From positions 37,423 to 101,422 of the forward strand of contig JAOTRT010000013.1 of assembly GCA_030247725.1 (NCBI GenBank): a stretch of 64,000 nt of DNA. Reading direction: 5' to 3'. Shown here in pieces: positions 22,841 to 31,380 of this stretch; positions within the stretch are counted from its first letter, which is position 1; each line of letters opens with the position of its first letter. Position numbers and translations under genes: made by a program. Below the pieces are notes generated by a model. It made no database searches, was not told the origin of the DNA, and was given only the letters and a program-made list of their open reading frames with translations. This DNA comes from Candidatus Nitricoxidireducens bremensis (GTDB lineage Bacteria > Pseudomonadota > Gammaproteobacteria > Burkholderiales > Rhodocyclaceae).

Positions 22841-23994
22841 GAGCCGAGTTCCGCAAGATAGGATTGGATGAAGGCGGCGTCCGGTGCCGCGGGCGCGAGT
22901 TCCAGGTAGCGCCGGAATCCCTGCACCGCTTCGCCGTTCTGCCCCTGCTGGCGGCAGATCAGGCCGATGCCGCGAAAGGCCACGGCGGGGGGATCGGGCA
23001 TCTGGGCGGCGAGCCGATAGTCGGCGAGGGCCAGGTCCTGGTCGCCCGGCTCCGCGCGCAGGCGGTAGACCTCGCCCCGGTAATAGCTCATCAGGCCCGG
23101 CGCGAAGCCGCTGCCGATCTGGCGCGAGATCAGTGCCAGGCTTTCGGCGTACTGGCCGCGCTTGACCTCGTCCTGCAGCCATTCGTCGAGATGGGCGGCG
23201 ACGTGGCGGCGATAGGCGTCGTCGCCGCGGCTGCCGCCGGGCATGGCGGCGGCGATCTGGCCGAGGATGTCGCGCCGCTCCGGCGGCGCCGGATGGGAGG
23301 CGAACAGGGGCGCCGTCTGCTCGGGCTCCTTGCCTTCCCGGGCGCGGACTTCCTTCAGCAGGTTGTTCCAGACCTTGGCCGCCTCGGCGACGTCGTAACC
23401 GGCGCGATGCATGAGGACGGCACCGATGCGGTCGGCCTCGTGCTCGTGTTCCCGTCCGTAGGCGTAGGCGCTGGCCGCCACGGCGATCTGGCCGACCGCG
23501 CCGATGAGTCCGAACAGGCTGAGGACCTGTCCGAAGGCGGATTTCGAGCGGATGTCGCGCAGGCGTTCGACGGAATGGCGCTGGAGGTAATGGCCGATCT
23601 CGTGGCCGAGGACGGCGGCCAGCTGTGCCTCGTTCTCCATGCGCAGCAGCAGCCCGGTCCACACCTGCATCATGCCGTTGGGCGCCATGCTGGCGTTGAA
23701 CAGGGGCGTGCGCACCAGATAGACGCGGATGTCCGGGCAGTGCTCGCTGCCGAGGCGGCAGGCGATGTCCTGGACGTAGTTCTTCAGCTTCTCGTCGCGC
23801 AGCACCAGGGGGCTGCGGCGCAGGCCTTTTTCCTCCCGGTCCATGAGGGCCCAGAGGCCCCCTTCGTCGGAGGCGATGTCGGGACGGCCGAAGCGCTCGG
23901 GCGCGGCGTAGTGCATCGCCTGGGCGCCGGCGGAGCGGGCCAGCAGGCTGGCGCAGCAGGCTGCGCCAGCCGCGAGGACTTGGCGCCGCTTCAT
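22837..23994 (-). CDS. exported M48 family zinc metalloprotease with C-terminal helical repeats
   Basis: 385 residues. The N-terminus MKRRQVLAAGAACCASLLARSAGA is a Tat-like signal (twin arginine), unusual for this family. The protease domain carries HEIGH (131-135) and the third zinc ligand in HEADRIG (Glu186). The C-terminal 130 residues resemble TPR-like helical repeats (ALADYRLAAQ, GEAVQGFRRYLELAPAAPDAA), as in BepA, which helps outer-membrane protein assembly. It overlaps both neighbours by four bases, so the three genes form one transcript. Function in envelope protein quality control is inferred from the domain layout. Confidence 0.85.
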   Translation of the reverse strand: MKRRQVLAAGAACCASLLARSAGAQAMHYAAPERFGRPDIASDEGGLWALMDREEKGLRRSPLVLRDEKLKNYVQDIACRLGSEHCPDIRVYLVRTPLFNASMAPNGMMQVWTGLLLRMENEAQLAAVLGHEIGHYLQRHSVERLRDIRSKSAFGQVLSLFGLIGAVGQIAVAASAYAYGREHEHEADRIGAVLMHRAGYDVAEAAKVWNNLLKEVRAREGKEPEQTAPLFASHPAPPERRDILGQIAAAMPGGSRGDDAYRRHVAAHLDEWLQDEVKRGQYAESLALISRQIGSGFAPGLMSYYRGEVYRLRAEPGDQDLALADYRLAAQMPDPPAVAFRGIGLICRQQGQNGEAVQGFRRYLELAPAAPDAAFIQSYLAELGS

Positions 23995-24713
23995 CGGGCG
24001 TCGGGGAAGCGGTCCAGCAGCGTGGCGACCGTCTCGACGGCGGCATCCGGCTCCCGCAGGTCGCCGGTTCCGCGCAGGAGCCGGTTGAACCACATCACCT
24101 GGCCGGTGCGCAGGTCCACCAGGGAGGCATAGCCGGTCTGCAGGCCGCCCTGGACGCCGACGCCGAGCAGGGCCAGGGCCACCATGGTGACCTTGCGTTC
24201 GGCACTGGCATAGCTGTCCCGCATCCAGATGAACAGGGCGTAGTCGGCGCCCGACTTTTCGCGGATTGGGCGCACCGCGTCGCCGAGGGACCAGTCGAGC
24301 TTGTTGTCCTTGGTCGGCAGGGCGAAGTTGCCGCCCACCATGTGGTGCAGGGCGATGGAGCGGGCGACGGCGCCGTGCAGGGAATTGACCTCCGCCAGTT
24401 CGTCGCTCTCGGCCTCCGACAGGCTCAGGGTCTTGAGTCCCAGGGCGGCGGATTTCTTGCGTAGCGCGTCATGGATATGGGTGCCGGCCTGCTCGGTCCA
24501 GTCGGCCTTGGGTTCCGTGACGCCGCCGGCCGAAATGGAGAACAGTTCGATGTCCGGCTGCATCACCAGCAGGGAGGCCCCCTTCGGCAGGGCGGTGAAG
24601 CCGGGCGCCAGGTTGCGCGACTCGGCGGCCGACAGGGGAACCGCAAAGGCGAGGGCGGCCAGGATCAACAGGAGCCGCAGGGGCTGTGCGGCAATGGTGG
24701 GAATCGCGTTCAT
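23991..24713 (-). CDS. exported protein of unknown function
   Basis: 240 residues with a signal peptide (cleavage near AVPLSAAES). The mature region contains a KGASLLVMQPDIELFSIS strand and a segment GYASLVDLRTGQVMWFNRLLRGTGDLREPDAA that looks like the C-terminal part of proteins grouped with GNA1162-like lipoproteins. No catalytic residues recognised. First gene of the operon with the M48 protease and lipoprotein (four-base overlap ATGA at its 3' end). Periplasmic location is inferred from the signal peptide. Confidence 0.7.
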   Translation of the reverse strand: MNAIPTIAAQPLRLLLILAALAFAVPLSAAESRNLAPGFTALPKGASLLVMQPDIELFSISAGGVTEPKADWTEQAGTHIHDALRKKSAALGLKTLSLSEAESDELAEVNSLHGAVARSIALHHMVGGNFALPTKDNKLDWSLGDAVRPIREKSGADYALFIWMRDSYASAERKVTMVALALLGVGVQGGLQTGYASLVDLRTGQVMWFNRLLRGTGDLREPDAAVETVATLLDRFPDAR

Positions 24714-24775
24714 GGCAGGCTCCTGCGGCCGGAATCGATGGTGGAGTGATGTGCTCTTGGCATATTGCGTCGGAG

Positions 24776-24781
24776 ATTATA
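24776..24781 (-). promoter_or_regulatory. -10 box of the exported-protein operon
   Basis: TATAAT on the minus strand lies about 60 bases upstream of the first ATG (24713) of the three-gene operon and directly after the acnB terminator. No clear -35 element. Confidence 0.35.
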
Positions 24782-24795
24782 GCCGCCGCAGAATG

Positions 24796-24824
24796 AAAAA
24801 CGCCCCGCCTTGTGGGCGGGGCGT
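24796..24824 (-). terminator. rho-independent terminator after acnB
   Basis: ACGCCCCGCC and GGCGGGGCGT pair as a ten-base stem with a five-base loop. On the minus strand the stem is followed by a run of five U. It closes the mdh-citE-like-acnB transcript. Confidence 0.9.
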
Positions 24825-24871
24825 CTGGGCACCGGACTGTTCGTCCGGCGCGCTTTACCTGAAATGCCGCG

Positions 24872-27457
24872 TCAGACCGTCACCGTATCGGCGATTTCCT
24901 TGAAGTCGGCGATCTGGTCGAAGTTCATGTAGCGATAGACGTCGGCGGCCTTCGATTCCAGCGTCTTGACCTGCTCCATGTACTCGGCGACGGTGGGGAT
25001 CTTGCCCATCAGCGCGCAGACGGCAGCGAGTTCGGCCGACGACAGATACACGCGGGTGTCGATGCCGAGACGGTTCGGGAAGTTGCGCGTCGAGGTCGAC
25101 ACGGCCGTGCTGCCCTTGCGGATCTGGGCCTGGTTGCCCATGCACAGGGAGCAGCCGGGCATTTCCATGCGCGCGCCGGACTTGCCGAGCACCGAGTAGT
25201 AGCCTTCCTCGTTGAGGATCATGGCGTCCATCTTGGTGGGCGGGGCGATCCACAGGCGGGTCGGGATGTCGCTCTTGCCGTCGAGCACCTTGCCGGCGGC
25301 GCGGAAGTGGCCGATGTTGGTCATGCACGAGCCGATGAAGACCTCGTCGATCTTGTCGCCGGCGACTTCGGACAGCAGCTTGACGTCGTCCGGGTCGTTC
25401 GGGCAGGCCATCAGCGGCTCCTTGACGTCGGCCAGATCGATCTCGATCACGGCGGCGTATTCGGCGTCGGCGTCCGGCTGCAGCAGGGTGCCCTTGGCGA
25501 TCCACTCTTCCATGGCCTTGATGCGGCGGCCCAGGGTGCGCTTGTCCTCGTAGCCCTCGGCGATCATCCACTTCATCAGGGTGATGTTGGAGCGCAGGTA
25601 CTCGACGATGGGTTCCTTGTTCAGGCGGACGGAGCAGGCGGCGGCGGAACGCTCGGCGGCAGCGTCGGAGAGCTCGAACGCTTGCTCGACCTTGAGGTCA
25701 GGCAGACCTTCGATTTCGAGGATGCGGCCGGAGAAGATGTTCTTCTTACCCTTCTTCTCGACGGTGAGCAGGCCCGCCTTGATGGCGTAGTAGGGAATGG
25801 CGTTCACGAGGTCGCGCAGGGTGATGCCAGGCTGCAGCTTGCCCTTGAAGCGCACCAGCACGGATTCCGGCATGTCCAGCGGCATGACGCCGGTGGCGGC
25901 GGCGAAGGCGACGAGGCCCGAGCCGGCGGGGAAGGAGATGCCGATGGGGAAGCGGGTGTGGCTGTCGCCGCCGGTGCCGACGGTGTCCGGCAGCAGGAAG
26001 CGGTTGAGCCAGCTATGGATCACGCCGTCGCCCGGACGCAGGGAGATGCCGCCGCGCGCCGTGATGAAGGAGGGCAGGGTGCGGTGGGTCTTGACGTCCA
26101 CCAGCTTAGGATAGGCGGCGGTGTGGCAGAAGGACTGCATCACCAGGTCGGCGGAGAAGCCGAGGCAGGCCAGGTCCTTGAGCTCGTCGCGGGTCATGGG
26201 GCCGGTGGTGTCCTGGCTGCCGACCGAGGTCATCTTCGGCTCGCAGTAGGTGCCCGGGCGGATGCCCTTGCCTTCGGGCAGGCCGCAGGCGCGGCCGACC
26301 ATCTTCTGGGCCAGGCTGAAGCCCTTGCCCGTGTCGGCCGGGGCGCCGGGGACGCGGAACAGGGTGGAGGGCGGCAGGCCCAGGGCTTCGCGGGCCTTGG
26401 CGGTGAGGCCGCGGCCGATGATCAGGGGGATGCGGCCGCCGGCGCGCACTTCGTCGAAGATGACGTCGGACTTGACCTTGAACTCGGCGATCACCTTGCC
26501 ATTCTTCAGGGCCTTGCCTTCATAGGGCTGCAGCTCGACCACGTCGCCCATGTCCATCTGGCCCACGTCGAGTTCGATCGGCAGGGCGCCGGCATCTTCC
26601 ATGGTGTTGTAGAAGATCGGGGCGATCTTGGAGCCCAGGCAGACGCCGCCGAAGCGCTTGTTCGGCACGAAGGGGATGTCTTCGCCGGTGAACCAGAGCA
26701 CGGAGTTGGTGGCGGACTTGCGGGAGGAACCGGTGCCGACCACGTCGCCCACGTAGGCGACCAGGTTGCCCTTGGCCTTGAGGGCGTCGAGCTGCTTGAT
26801 GGGGCCGCGTTCGCCGGCCTTGTCGGCCTCGATGCCGGGGCGCGGGTTCTTAAGCATGGCCAGGGCGTGCAGCGGGATGTCCGGGCGGCTCCAGGCGTCG
26901 GGCGCCGGGGAGAGGTCGTCGGTGTTGGTCTCGCCGGTCACCTTGAAGATGGTGACGGTCAGGGACTTCGGCACTTCGGGGCGCGAGGTGAACCACTCGG
27001 CGTCGGCCCAGGACTGCATGACGCCCTTGGCGTTGGCATTGCCGGCCTTGGCCTTCTCGGCCACGTCGTGGAAGAAGTCGAACATCAGCAGCGTGCCCTT
27101 GAGGCCCTTGGCGGCGACGGGGCCACAGGCGGCGTCGTCGAGCAGGTCGATCAGGGGCTTGACGTTGTAGCCGCCGAGCATGGTGCCCAGCAGCTCGGTG
27201 GCTTTCTCGCGGGAGACGAGGGCGCACTTCTCTTCGCCCTTGGCCACTTTGGCGAGGAACTCGGCCTTGACCTGCGCGGCGTCGTCCACGCCGGCCGGCA
27301 CGCGGTAGGTGAGCAGTTCGACCAGGAAGGCTTCCTCGCCCTTGGGCGGGTTCTTCAACAGGCCGACCAGGTCCTGGGTTTGCTGCTTGGTAAGGGGCAG
27401 CGGCGGGATGCCGAGGGCGGCGCGCTCGGCAACGTGGGCACGGTAGGCTTCCAACAT
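24872..27457 (-). CDS. acnB: aconitate hydratase B
   Basis: 861 residues, the normal length of AcnB (bifunctional aconitase / 2-methylisocitrate dehydratase). Begins [22 protein letters not shown], the HEAT-like N-terminal domain found in AcnB only. The 4Fe-4S ligands are in [11 protein letters not shown] and [11 protein letters not shown]. It interconverts citrate and isocitrate in the cytoplasm. ATG 27457 is chosen by homology; GAGGACACACCC precedes it. It is 25 bases downstream of the CitE-like gene on the same strand and so belongs to the minus-strand arm of the TCA cluster. Confidence 0.97.
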   Translation of the reverse strand: MLEAYRAHVAERAALGIPPLPLTKQQTQDLVGLLKNPPKGEEAFLVELLTYRVPAGVDDAAQVKAEFLAKVAKGEEKCALVSREKATELLGTMLGGYNVKPLIDLLDDAACGPVAAKGLKGTLLMFDFFHDVAEKAKAGNANAKGVMQSWADAEWFTSRPEVPKSLTVTIFKVTGETNTDDLSPAPDAWSRPDIPLHALAMLKNPRPGIEADKAGERGPIKQLDALKAKGNLVAYVGDVVGTGSSRKSATNSVLWFTGEDIPFVPNKRFGGVCLGSKIAPIFYNTMEDAGALPIELDVGQMDMGDVVELQPYEGKALKNGKVIAEFKVKSDVIFDEVRAGGRIPLIIGRGLTAKAREALGLPPSTLFRVPGAPADTGKGFSLAQKMVGRACGLPEGKGIRPGTYCEPKMTSVGSQDTTGPMTRDELKDLACLGFSADLVMQSFCHTAAYPKLVDVKTHRTLPSFITARGGISLRPGDGVIHSWLNRFLLPDTVGTGGDSHTRFPIGISFPAGSGLVAFAAATGVMPLDMPESVLVRFKGKLQPGITLRDLVNAIPYYAIKAGLLTVEKKGKKNIFSGRILEIEGLPDLKVEQAFELSDAAAERSAAACSVRLNKEPIVEYLRSNITLMKWMIAEGYEDKRTLGRRIKAMEEWIAKGTLLQPDADAEYAAVIEIDLADVKEPLMACPNDPDDVKLLSEVAGDKIDEVFIGSCMTNIGHFRAAGKVLDGKSDIPTRLWIAPPTKMDAMILNEEGYYSVLGKSGARMEMPGCSLCMGNQAQIRKGSTAVSTSTRNFPNRLGIDTRVYLSSAELAAVCALMGKIPTVAEYMEQVKTLESKAADVYRYMNFDQIADFKEIADTVTV

Positions 27458-27482
27458 GGGTGTGTCCTCGCGGTTGGGTTGA

Positions 27483-28484
27483 CTAGACTGCGGTGAAAAA
27501 ACGGGTGCGGGCTTCCGCCGGGAGGTCCATACCTGTGGCACGGGCGCGGCGCAGAAGTTCCCAGTAGTAGCGGTAGGAGGCGCGGTCGTGCAGCTTGCCC
27601 TCCCACTGGATCGGTCCCCAGGCGGCGTCCTGGGCGGAAATCAGGATGGCGGCGGCCTCATCGACTTCGCCGAAGTCGGGGCGCATGGCTTCCACGATGG
27701 GCTCGATCTGGGCCGGATGGATGCTCCACATGCGCAGGTAGCCGAATTCCCGGCGGGCGCGGCGGGCGTCCTCGCGCACCACGGCGGTGTCCCTGATCTC
27801 GGTGGTGACATTGTGGGCCGGCACCACGTTGTTGCCGATGGCGGCGGCGGCGATCTCGCACTTGGCGCGCACGATCAGCGGATGCTCGAACTGGCCGGGC
27901 GAGCGCATCGCCGTGGCGGGAATGGCGCCGTGGTGGCCGCTGACGAAATCCATGAGGCCGAAGTCGATGGACTCCACATGGGGCAGGGCGGCGATCTGCC
28001 AGGCTTCGCGCAGGGCGCCGGGCGTCTCGATGAGCACGTGCACCGGGATCTCGCGTTCGATGCCGTGGCGGCGGCGGGCGTCGTCGAGGGCTTCGATCTG
28101 CTCCAGCACGTCGTCGGCCCGCTCGGGCTTGGGCAGCACGAGATAGGCGAGACGGCTGCCGGCCTTGCCGACGAGGATGTCGAGCTCCTCGCGCCAGGCG
28201 GGGTGGGTGAGGTCGTGGATGCGGGCGCCGAGGCGGCCGTGGCGGTTGTCGCCGCCCATGACGATGGCGGCGATCATCTCGGCGTGTTCGCGTTCGCGCC
28301 CGGCCGGGGCGCCGTCCTCGCAGTCGCCGGTGATGTCGAAAATGGGGCCGAGTTCGGCCTGGAGAGAGAGCGCCTTGCGGATCAGCTTCTCATTGCCGGC
28401 GTAATGCTCGCAGGCGGAAAGTGCGGGGAAGGGCTTCCCCGCACCTTGGTACAGCACATCGTCGGGATGGAGCGGCGCAGACAT
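27483..28484 (-). CDS. CoA-ester lyase of the HpcH/HpaI (CitE-like) family
   Basis: 333 residues starting [22 protein letters not shown]-barrel aldolase of the citrate lyase beta / malyl-CoA lyase superfamily: the Mg-binding CEDGAP, the [15 protein letters not shown] strand and the [11 protein letters not shown] segment are visible. Such genes are common between mdh and acnB in betaproteobacterial TCA clusters. The substrate (malyl-CoA, citramalyl-CoA or beta-methylmalyl-CoA) cannot be decided from the sequence; no citrate lyase alpha or gamma subunit is near, so true citrate lyase is unlikely. Confidence 0.85.
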   Translation of the reverse strand: MSAPLHPDDVLYQGAGKPFPALSACEHYAGNEKLIRKALSLQAELGPIFDITGDCEDGAPAGREREHAEMIAAIVMGGDNRHGRLGARIHDLTHPAWREELDILVGKAGSRLAYLVLPKPERADDVLEQIEALDDARRRHGIEREIPVHVLIETPGALREAWQIAALPHVESIDFGLMDFVSGHHGAIPATAMRSPGQFEHPLIVRAKCEIAAAAIGNNVVPAHNVTTEIRDTAVVREDARRARREFGYLRMWSIHPAQIEPIVEAMRPDFGEVDEAAAILISAQDAAWGPIQWEGKLHDRASYRYYWELLRRARATGMDLPAEARTRFFTAV

Positions 28485-28494
28485 TTGCTCAGTG

Positions 28495-28558
28495 AATTCG
28501 AGCGAAGCGAGCAAGCCAGTCACCGCCCCCGTGTGGGGGAGGCGGGAGGGGGCGGGCC
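28495..28558 (-). repeat. GC-rich intergenic hairpin repeat, copy A
   Basis: In the 116-base gap between mdh and the CitE-like gene. Read on the minus strand it has a CCTCCCCCACACGGGGGCGG hairpin followed by GCTTGCTCGCTTCGCTCG. Similar elements occur near 33916 (B), 39786 (C) and 63868 (D). It may act as a transcript processing or attenuation hairpin. Confidence 0.55.
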
Positions 28559-28600
28559 CGATTGCATGTGTTCTGTGCCTTCATCCGTAGGATGGAGGCA

Positions 28601-29587
28601 TCAGAACAGGTGCTTTACGCCGTCGCGCTCTTCGGTGAGTTCCTTGAGCGTGAAGTCCATCTTCTCGCGGGAGAAGGCGTCGATTTCGAGACCCTTGACG
28701 ATTTCCCACTTGCCGTTGGCGCAGGTGCAGGGCATGCCGTAGATCATGCCTTCGGGAATGCCGTAGGAGCCGTCGGAGATGACGCCCATGGTGACCCACT
28801 CGCCGTTGGTGCCGGCGTTCCAGTCGCGCATGTGGTCGATGGCGGCGTTGGCGGCGGAGGCGGCGGAGGAGAGGCCGCGCGCTTCGATGATGGCGGCGCC
28901 GCGCTTGCCGACCTTCGGGATGTACTCGTTCTTGTACCAGGCTTCGTCATTGACGAGGGCCGGGGCGGCCTTGCCGCCGACGGTGCAGAAGCGGATGTCC
29001 GGATACATCGTCGGCGAGTGGTTGCCCCAGACGACCATGTTCTTGACGTCGGTGACGGTGGCCTTGGTGCGGGCGGCCAGCTGGGAGATGGCGCGGTTGT
29101 GGTCCAGGCGCATCATCGAGGTGAAGGCGGTCTTCGGCAGGCTCTTCGCGGTGTTCATGGTGATCAGCGCGTTGGTGTTGGCCGGGTTGCCGACGACGAT
29201 GAGCTTGAGGTCGCGGGAGGCGACTTCATCGATGGCCTTGCCCTGCTCCTGGAAAATCTTGGCGTTTTCGAGCAGCAGATCCTTGCGCTCCATGCCGGGG
29301 CCGCGCGGCTTGGCGCCGACGAGCAGGGCCTGCTGGGCGTCCTTGAAGGCCACCTTGGGATCGGCGGTGCCGATCATGTCGGCGAGCAGCGGGAAGGCGC
29401 AGTCTTCCAGTTCCATCATGACGCCCTTGAGGGCCTGCTGGGCCTTGTCCATGGGCAGTTCCAGCATTTGCAGGATGACGGGCTGATCCTTGCCGAGCAT
29501 TTCGCCGCTGGCGATGCGGAACAACAGGGCGTAACCGATCTGACCGGCGGCGCCGGTCACGGCGACACGAACGGGGGCTTTGGCCAT
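28601..29587 (-). CDS. mdh: malate dehydrogenase
   Basis: 328 residues. It oxidises malate to oxaloacetate with NAD. The Rossmann motif [25 protein letters not shown], the catalytic [11 protein letters not shown] region and [10 protein letters not shown] histidine segment are typical of the cytosolic-type bacterial MDH found in betaproteobacteria. ATG 29587 is preceded by AAGGAGT. It is the first gene of the minus-strand TCA operon and divergent from a GntR regulator. Confidence 0.97.
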   Translation of the reverse strand: MAKAPVRVAVTGAAGQIGYALLFRIASGEMLGKDQPVILQMLELPMDKAQQALKGVMMELEDCAFPLLADMIGTADPKVAFKDAQQALLVGAKPRGPGMERKDLLLENAKIFQEQGKAIDEVASRDLKLIVVGNPANTNALITMNTAKSLPKTAFTSMMRLDHNRAISQLAARTKATVTDVKNMVVWGNHSPTMYPDIRFCTVGGKAAPALVNDEAWYKNEYIPKVGKRGAAIIEARGLSSAASAANAAIDHMRDWNAGTNGEWVTMGVISDGSYGIPEGMIYGMPCTCANGKWEIVKGLEIDAFSREKMDFTLKELTEERDGVKHLF

Positions 29588-29702
29588 CGAAGGACTCCTT
29601 GATGAAGTTAGGTTGCGAACGGAATATGTCGCCGTGGTAGGGCAGGAAGGCCTTGCGGGGCCTGGGTTGCCGCCTTGCCACGGCCGGCTGAATCGACGGG
29701 CG

Positions 29703-29732
29703 ATGTTAGTCTCTTTTTTTGCAGCGTGTCAA
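29703..29732 (-). promoter_or_regulatory. sigma-70 promoter of mdh
   Basis: On the minus strand a perfect TTGACA (29727-29732) is followed by an 18-base spacer and TAACAT (29703-29708). The start point would be near 29696, about 110 bases upstream of the mdh ATG. The palindrome at 29746 lies just upstream of the -35 box. Confidence 0.6.
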
Positions 29733-29745
29733 TAGCTATCTTACA

Positions 29746-29757
29746 TCTTATATAAGA
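29746..29757. promoter_or_regulatory. candidate operator of the GntR regulator
   Basis: TCTTATATAAGA is a perfect 12-bp palindrome in an AT-rich island of the otherwise GC-rich divergent gap, with a further half-site-like ATCTTA to its left. GntR-family dimers bind such short palindromes. Position upstream of the mdh -35 box and about 50 bases before the regulator ATG fits control of both directions. The binding protein is inferred. Confidence 0.55.
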
Positions 29758-29806
29758 CATATGATGATGTATGGACGTTCGGAAATTTTTATGATTGAAT
29801 TCGTCC

Positions 29807-30535
29807 ATGGCGAACGAGTCCCCGACCTTCAGCCCCCTCTACCGGCAGATCAAGGGCCTGATCCTGCAAGCCCTTGAGGCCGGCGAGTGGCGTCCCGGCG
29901 AGGCCATTCCGAGCGAGACGGAACTGGCCGCCCGCTTCGGCGTCAGCCAGGGCACCGTGCGCAAGGCCATCGACGAGATGGCGGCGGAGAACCTGCTGGT
30001 GCGCCGCCAGGGCAAGGGGACTTTTGTTGCGACGCACAGCGACCCCCGCGCCTTCTTCCGTTTCCTGCGCCTGATTCCCCTCGCCGGCGGCATCGAACAG
30101 TCCAACAGCATCCCTCTCGAATGCTGGCGCGCCAAGGCGGGCCAGGAGGCTTCGCGCATCCTGGGCCTCAAGCTGGGCGACCCCATCATCATCGTGCGCC
30201 GCCTGCTGGAATTCTCCGGCAAGCCCGTGGTGGTGGACGAAATCTACCTGCCGGGCGAGACCTTTGCCGGCCTTGGTCTGGATGTGCTCAAGGATTACCA
30301 GGGATCGGTCTACAGTCTTTTCGAAACGCGCTTCGGCGTGCGCATGATCCGCGCCGAGGAGCGCATCCGCGCCGTGGCGGCGGATCGCGCCAATGCGGAA
30401 TTGCTGCGGGTGCCGGAAGGCAGCCCGCTGCTGTCGGTGGAACGGGTCAGCTATACCTATGGGGACAAGCCCGTGGAGTGGCGGCGCGGCCTCTATTCGA
30501 CGGCGGAACATTGCTATTACAACGAGCTGGGGTGA
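29807..30535 (+). CDS. GntR-family transcriptional regulator (HutC/UTRA type)
   Basis: 242 residues. The N-terminal winged helix-turn-helix (PLYRQIKGLILQALEAGEWRPGEAIPSETELAARFGVSQGTVRKAIDEM) is the GntR signature, and the C-terminal half is a UTRA effector domain (SIPLECWRAKAGQEASRILGL ... VERVSYTYGDKPVEWRRGLY). ATG 29807 is taken because the conserved region starts about ten residues later; a TTG at 29795 is less likely. Placed between mdh and sdhCDAB, it probably senses a carboxylate and controls TCA genes through the palindrome at 29746. The effector is unknown. Confidence 0.9.
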   Translation: MANESPTFSPLYRQIKGLILQALEAGEWRPGEAIPSETELAARFGVSQGTVRKAIDEMAAENLLVRRQGKGTFVATHSDPRAFFRFLRLIPLAGGIEQSNSIPLECWRAKAGQEASRILGLKLGDPIIIVRRLLEFSGKPVVVDEIYLPGETFAGLGLDVLKDYQGSVYSLFETRFGVRMIRAEERIRAVAADRANAELLRVPEGSPLLSVERVSYTYGDKPVEWRRGLYSTAEHCYYNELG

Positions 30536-30566
30536 GGAGATAGGCCGAAAGGCAGATCGAGCAGTT

Positions 30567-30627
30567 TATAATCAAAACTTTTCCGGCGCATAGTGGGGCT
30601 TATGTATGCCCCTTGTGTGTTGCAACA
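30567..30627 (+). promoter_or_regulatory. sdh promoter and leader elements
   Basis: TATAAT at 30567-30572 is a good -10 box with a weak -35. The leader then contains a GGGGC...GCCCC inverted repeat (30595-30612) and a perfect ten-base palindrome TGTTGCAACA (30618-30627), ending 18 bases before the sdhC ATG. These may be operators or RNA elements; assignment is inferred. Confidence 0.4.
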
Positions 30628-30645
30628 AAAGTGGAGCTAGAGCAT

Positions 30646-31038
30646 ATGAGTGAACTACGCAAGCAGCGCCCCAAATTCCTGAATCTGGCGGAAATCAGGT
30701 TGCCCCTGCCGGGCTTCGCCTCGATTTTGCACCGCATCAGCGGCGCCGGTCTCTTCCTGATGCTGCCGCTCCTGATCTGGCTGCTCCAGTTGTCCCTCGG
30801 TTCGGCCGAGAGCTTCGAGACCCTGAAGGCCGTGACGGGCAACCCCCTCGTCAAGCTGATCCTCTTCGGTCTGCTGTGGGCCTTCCTGCACCACTTCTGC
30901 ATGGGCATCCGCATCCTGCTGATCGACATCCATGTCGGCGTCGAGAAGCAGGCCGCCCGCGCCTCGGCCAAGGCCGTACTCGCCGTCAGCCTGGCGCTGA
31001 CCGTGGTCCTCGGCGGCAAACTTTTCGGAGTGTATTGA
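30646..31038 (+). CDS. sdhC: succinate dehydrogenase cytochrome b556 subunit
   Basis: 130 residues. Membrane anchor subunit of complex II with three transmembrane helices. KQRPKFLNLAEIRLPLPGFASILHRISG is the conserved quinone-site N-terminus (Ser and Arg in HRISG). The heme-ligand histidine is in LHHFCMGIRILLIDIH. ATG 30646 is preceded by GGAG. First gene of sdhCDAB. Confidence 0.95.
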   Translation: MSELRKQRPKFLNLAEIRLPLPGFASILHRISGAGLFLMLPLLIWLLQLSLGSAESFETLKAVTGNPLVKLILFGLLWAFLHHFCMGIRILLIDIHVGVEKQAARASAKAVLAVSLALTVVLGGKLFGVY

Positions 31039-31039
31039 T

Positions 31040-31378
31040 ATGAACCGCATCGTCGTCGGTGCCCATTACGGGCTCAAGGACTGGCTGGCGCAACGCGTCA
31101 CCGCCGTGGTGATGGCGCTCTACACGCTGCTGATGCTGGTGGCCGTGCCCATGGCCAGCGGCTATGACGGTTGGCGCGCCCTGATGTCCCACGGCTTCAT
31201 CCGCTTCGCCACCTTCGTCTTCATCATCAGCCTCTGCTACCACGCCTGGGTCGGCGTGCGCGACATCTGGATGGACTACGTCAAGTCCGCCGCGGTGCGC
31301 CTGGTGCTGCATGTGGCGACCCTTCTCGTCCTGGTCGGCAACGCCGGCTGGGCCACCCAGATCATCTGGAGGCTCTGA
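31040..31378 (+). CDS. sdhD: succinate dehydrogenase membrane anchor subunit
   Basis: 112 residues with three transmembrane helices. AHYGLKDWLAQRVTAVVMALYTL is the conserved N-terminal part, and SLCYHAWVGVRDIWMDYV holds the second heme-ligand histidine and the quinone-site Asp/Tyr region. It starts one base after the sdhC stop. With SdhC it binds heme b and ubiquinone. Confidence 0.95.
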   Translation: MNRIVVGAHYGLKDWLAQRVTAVVMALYTLLMLVAVPMASGYDGWRALMSHGFIRFATFVFIISLCYHAWVGVRDIWMDYVKSAAVRLVLHVATLLVLVGNAGWATQIIWRL

Positions 31379-31380
31379 AA

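Noticed and set aside
27483..28484. Citrate lyase beta subunit (CitE) as a firm call
   Set aside because: No CitD, CitF or CitC genes nearby; the gene is kept as a CoA-ester lyase without a fixed substrate.
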